61,089 nt of DNA from Reyranella sp. GTDB taxonomy: Bacteria; Pseudomonadota; Alphaproteobacteria; Reyranellales; Reyranellaceae. The notes beneath the pieces were generated by a model. That model searched no databases and was not told the origin of the DNA. It saw nothing but the letters and a program-made list of their open reading frames with translations. Positions 58,252 through 61,089 of this stretch are shown here, in pieces; the stretch's first letter is position 1; every line of letters begins with the position of its first letter. A program made the position numbers and the translations under genes. Location of the stretch: assembly GCA_022844015.1 (NCBI GenBank), contig JALHMO010000012.1:1-61089 (forward strand), read 5' to 3'.

Positions 58252-59909
58252 GCGGCGGCGGACGCAACGGCGCCAGGCTGCTGGTGCAGAACCTCGAGGC
58301 GCAGGGTGTCGAGTACATCTTCGGCATCCCCGGTGCCAAGATCGACCCGGTGTTCGATGCGCTCGTCGATTCGACGATCAAGACCGTGGTATGCCGGCAC
58401 GAGCAGAACGCCGCCTTCATCGCCGGCGGCCTCGGCCGCCTGACCGGCAAGGCGGGCGTCGTGCTGGTGACGTCGGGGCCGGGCTGCTCGAACCTGGTGA
58501 CGGGTCTCGCCACGGCCAACACCGAGGGCGACCCGATCGTCGCGCTGGGCGGCTCCGTGCCGGTGGCCGAGCGGCTGAAGCAGACGCATCAGTCGATGGA
58601 CACCATCGCCCTGTTCCGTCCGGTGACCAAGTACGCCGCCGAGATCGATGCGCCGGAAGCCATCTCCGAGGCGCTGGCGGCGTCGTTCCGGGCCGCCGAA
58701 TCGGGTCGGCCCGGCGCCACGTTCCTCAGCCTGCCCAAGGACGTCATGAAGGCCGACGCCGCCGGCGATGTCCTGCTGCCGGCGCGCTGCCCGGCGCTCG
58801 GCCCGGCCAATGCCGAGGCGATCGCCGAGGCTGCCCGCCTGATCGATGCGGCCGAACGGCCGGTCGTGGTGCTCGGCATGCTGTCGAGCCAGCCGGCCGC
58901 GACGGCGGCGGTTCGCACCCTGCTGACGCACAGCAAGCTCGCCGTCGCCGGCACCTTCCAGGCGGCGGGCGTGATTCCGCGCGAGCATCTCGACTGCTTC
59001 GGCGGGCGCGTCGGCCTGTTCCACAACCAGCCGGCCGATCGGCTGCTCGACGCCGCCGACCTGGTGCTGACCATCGGCTTCGATCCGGTAGAGTACGACC
59101 CGGCGCTGTGGAACGCCGGCCGCAGGCGCACCCTGATCCATCTCGACTGCGTGCCGCCCGATCCCGATCGCCACTACCGTCCCGACCTCGAGTTGCTGGG
59201 CGACATCGCCGCGACCCTGGGCGGGCTGGCGTCGCTCCTGAAGCCGCGGCCGCGACCGGCGCAAGCGGCCGTGCTGGCCGAGTTCGCCGGCGAGCGTGCC
59301 CGGCTGGCGGCCGACGCCGCGAAGCACTCCGGGATGCCCGTCCATCCGCTGCAGCTCGTGCAGGCGCTGCAGGAGCTGCTCGACCAGGACACCCTGCTGT
59401 GCTCCGACATGGGCTCCTTCCACATCTGGATGGCGCGTCACCTGCTGGCCCATCGGCCGCGCCAGATCATGATCAGCAACGGCCAGCAGACCTTGGGCGT
59501 GGCCCTGCCCTGGGCGATCGCCGCCTGCCTCGCCGAGCCGGGCCGCAAGGTCGTCTCGGTGTCGGGCGACGGCGGCTTCCTGTTCTCCGCCGTCGAGCTC
59601 GAGACCGCCGTCCGCCTGAAGTGCAACTTCGTGCATATCGTGTGGATCGACGGCAGCTACGACATGGTGCGCTTCCAGGAGATGGCGGCCTACGGCCGCG
59701 AATCCGGCGTCCGCTTCGGCCCCGTCGACGTCGTCAAGTTCGCCGAGTCGATGGGCGCCCGCGGTTTCCATGTCGGCTCGGCCGACGAGGTGAAGCCCGT
59801 CCTGGCGAAGGCCATGGCAATGGATGGCCCGGTGCTGATCGGCGTACCGGTCGACTACCGCGACAACCAGGGCCTTATGGCAGCCATGCATGCCGACGTG
59901 ATTCATTGA
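58248..59909 (+). CDS. alsS: Acetolactate synthase-type ThDP-dependent enzyme
   Basis: 553 residues. 'GVEYIFGIPGAKIDPVFDAL', 'TVVCRHEQNAAFIAGGLGRL' (catalytic Glu), 'LVTSGPGCSNLVTGLATANT', and the ThDP/Mg motif from 'VSVSGDGGFLFSAVELETAV' to 'IVWIDGSYDMVRFQE'. It is closest to the catabolic, FAD-independent AlsS group, which joins two pyruvates to give acetolactate for acetoin. No acetolactate decarboxylase (alsD) is adjacent; the coupled CMD-like protein takes its place in the operon. Confidence 0.88.
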   Translation: MSGGGRNGARLLVQNLEAQGVEYIFGIPGAKIDPVFDALVDSTIKTVVCRHEQNAAFIAGGLGRLTGKAGVVLVTSGPGCSNLVTGLATANTEGDPIVALGGSVPVAERLKQTHQSMDTIALFRPVTKYAAEIDAPEAISEALAASFRAAESGRPGATFLSLPKDVMKADAAGDVLLPARCPALGPANAEAIAEAARLIDAAERPVVVLGMLSSQPAATAAVRTLLTHSKLAVAGTFQAAGVIPREHLDCFGGRVGLFHNQPADRLLDAADLVLTIGFDPVEYDPALWNAGRRRTLIHLDCVPPDPDRHYRPDLELLGDIAATLGGLASLLKPRPRPAQAAVLAEFAGERARLAADAAKHSGMPVHPLQLVQALQELLDQDTLLCSDMGSFHIWMARHLLAHRPRQIMISNGQQTLGVALPWAIAACLAEPGRKVVSVSGDGGFLFSAVELETAVRLKCNFVHIVWIDGSYDMVRFQEMAAYGRESGVRFGPVDVVKFAESMGARGFHVGSADEVKPVLAKAMAMDGPVLIGVPVDYRDNQGLMAAMHADVIH

Positions 59910-59936
59910 GGCTGACCAAGGCCGAACAGCACTTCG

Positions 59937-60047
59937 CCTCATCCTGAGGAGCCGTGCGTAGCGCGGCGTCTCGAAGGATGGGGGCACACGCGGTGCTTGT
60001 TGGCATGCTTCGAGACGCTCGCGGTGCTCGCTCCTCAGCATGAGGTG
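59937..60047. repeat. Palindromic intergenic repeat, family B copy 4
   Basis: CCTCATCCTGAGGAGCCGTG ... GCTCCTCAGCATGAGG, between the convergent alsS and ampH-like genes. Confidence 0.85.
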
Positions 60048-60132
60048 TCATTGGTTGCTCGCGCGCGTGACAACGGTGTGCTGTCCGCGCTGAGAGTTCA
60101 TCGCCGCGCGGTGTGCTGTCCGCGCCGAGACC

Positions 60133-61089
60133 TCACCGCGGCGCGAGCTGCTCGATCAGGCCGTTCGCCGTGCCGGCCAGTGCCGTGAAGGCGCCGACAT
60201 TGAACTGGTTGATGGCGGCGAAGACGCCGACGCCGCGGGTCGGCGCGAAGGCCGAGTAGGTGAAGATGCCTTGCAGCCCGCCGGCCTTCTGCAGGATCAG
60301 CGGACGGCTGCCCTTGGGCGCCATGACGATCCAGCCGAGCCCCATCGCGTCCATGTGCCCGGCCTCGTCGAAGCCCGAGACCGGCTTGAGGCCATCTCTC
60401 GGTACATAGGCAGCATGGTCGAGCAGCCGGATCTCCGCACCCCGAGGCGAGAAGCGATCGAGATGCCAGGCGAGCCAGCGCAGGATGTCGTTGGCGGTCG
60501 AGTAGAGGCTGCTGGCACCGGCCATCACGCTGGTCGCCCTGACGGTGGGCATCGCCTTGCCATCGAAGAAATGTCCCTGCAGGACCCGCGCGGCGTCGCC
60601 GTCACGCAAGGCCAGGACCGTGTCCTTCATTCCCGCTGGATCGAGCACGATCTCCCTGAGCAGCTGGTCATAGGGCTTGCCCGCGCTGGAAGCGAGTGCC
60701 GCCGCCAGCATGTCGAAGGCGAAGTTCGAGTAGAGGCCGCCGCTGCCCGGCGTGAACAGCAGGGGATTGGACTGCAGGCCCTTGATGTAGGCCTCCTGCG
60801 TCAGCGTCCGGAACGGGTCGTCCGGCGGCCCCGGCGTGCGCTCGACCTCGCGCGGCAGGCCGGACGTGTGGGTCGCGAGCTCGATCAGGCGGATCGGCCG
60901 TCCGTCGCGCTCCGGCACCTTGACCGGCCAGCCGAGCCGGTCCTGCAGGCGATCGGTCAGCCGGACGGTGCCCTGCGACACCAGCCCGGCCAGCACCTGG
61001 CCCGTGAAGGCCTTGGTGATCGAGCCGATGCGCAGCATCGTGTTGCCATCGGGCTCCTTGCCGGAGCCGTCCGACGTCTCGCCGAAACC
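60133..61089 (-). CDS. AmpH-like serine hydrolase/carboxypeptidase, N-terminus outside window
   Basis: At least 318 residues, open at the right edge. The first residues are 'GFGETSDGSGKEPDGNTMLR', then 'IGSITKAFTGQVLAGLVSQG' with catalytic Ser-x-x-Lys; 'HTSGLPREVERTPGPPDDPF', 'SNFAFDMLAAALASSAGKPY' (Tyr-Ser-Asn motif in 'GLYSNFAFD') and 'QKAGGLQGIFTYSAFAPTRG' (the KTG-like His/Lys-x-Gly position reads KAGG). This is the D-Ala-D-Ala carboxypeptidase/endopeptidase AmpH pattern, a periplasmic peptidoglycan enzyme. The signal peptide would lie outside the window. Confidence 0.85.
   Translation of the reverse strand, partial: GFGETSDGSGKEPDGNTMLRIGSITKAFTGQVLAGLVSQGTVRLTDRLQDRLGWPVKVPERDGRPIRLIELATHTSGLPREVERTPGPPDDPFRTLTQEAYIKGLQSNPLLFTPGSGGLYSNFAFDMLAAALASSAGKPYDQLLREIVLDPAGMKDTVLALRDGDAARVLQGHFFDGKAMPTVRATSVMAGASSLYSTANDILRWLAWHLDRFSPRGAEIRLLDHAAYVPRDGLKPVSGFDEAGHMDAMGLGWIVMAPKGSRPLILQKAGGLQGIFTYSAFAPTRGVGVFAAINQFNVGAFTALAGTANGLIEQLAPR

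Noticed and set aside
35426..60047. CRISPR arrays
   Set aside because: The repeats are single palindromic units in separate gaps, without regular spacers or cas genes.

Overview
The window is about 61 kb of high-GC chromosome from an alphaproteobacterium. Pointers are Coq7, an NrtR-controlled nadABC operon, a FAD-oxidoreductase/SelD fusion, an IS1595-type transposon, and alphaproteobacterial-style ATTCCCTG and palindromic intergenic repeats. A Reyranella- or Bradyrhizobium-like soil organism is plausible, but nothing in the sequence settles the genus. No rRNA, CRISPR array or replication origin was recognised. The only RNA gene seen is an odd class II tRNA-like gene.

Layout. (1) 1-4872: a phytanoyl-CoA dioxygenase-like gene (cut by the window start), a MarR regulator and a translationally coupled PaoABC-type molybdenum aldehyde dehydrogenase operon. 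(2) 4.9-8.6 kb: a toxin-antitoxin patch with a VapC remnant, a divergent orphan ABC solute-binding protein gene, two tandem Xre-RES toxin-antitoxin modules and a truncated ParE-like toxin. (3) 8.7-27.5 kb: a zinc-homeostasis island bounded by two direct copies of a CoA-transferase gene (left broken, right intact). It carries a zur-like regulator, znuACB, a TonB-dependent receptor plus a receptor remnant, three COG0523 (CobW-like) GTPases, a DUF1826 protein, a HisI paralogue that has lost one zinc-ligand cysteine, an iron-type alcohol dehydrogenase, a NicO/RcnA-like transporter, a His-rich protein and ArsR and MerR regulators. Four very similar TTATAA-centred palindromes precede the key transcription units and read as one Zur regulon.

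(4) 27.7-29.6 kb: small proteins and a frameshifted cupin. (5) 29692-33776: a complete 4.1-kb IS1595-family transposon with 25-bp inverted ends and an 8-bp target duplication, inserted into an ATTCCCTG repeat cluster. Besides the transposase it carries two small DNA-binding-type genes, a serine-tRNA-like gene with a CCU (arginine) anticodon, DUF6471, an ImmA/IrrE-like protein and two unknown genes. (6) 34-50.5 kb: metabolic and housekeeping genes (carotenoid oxygenase, GST, nitronate monooxygenase, sulfatase, YqaA, DsbB, Coq7, HNH endonuclease, serine hydrolase, MFS, thioesterase-like, SelD fusion, OsmC, RraA-like, CinA), separated by several families of palindromic repeats and a 353-bp MITE-like insertion. 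(7) 50.7-61 kb: adenine deaminase, nadABC with twin operator palindromes and NrtR, a carboxymuconolactone decarboxylase-like gene coupled to acetolactate synthase, and a partial AmpH-like serine hydrolase.

How the genes work together: under zinc starvation Zur would release uptake (receptor, ZnuACB), GTPase metallochaperones and zinc-sparing enzymes (HisI paralogue, iron alcohol dehydrogenase), all in a block that homologous recombination could excise as a unit. The strongest leads are this island with its altered HisI, and the transposon-borne Ser-like tRNA with an Arg anticodon.
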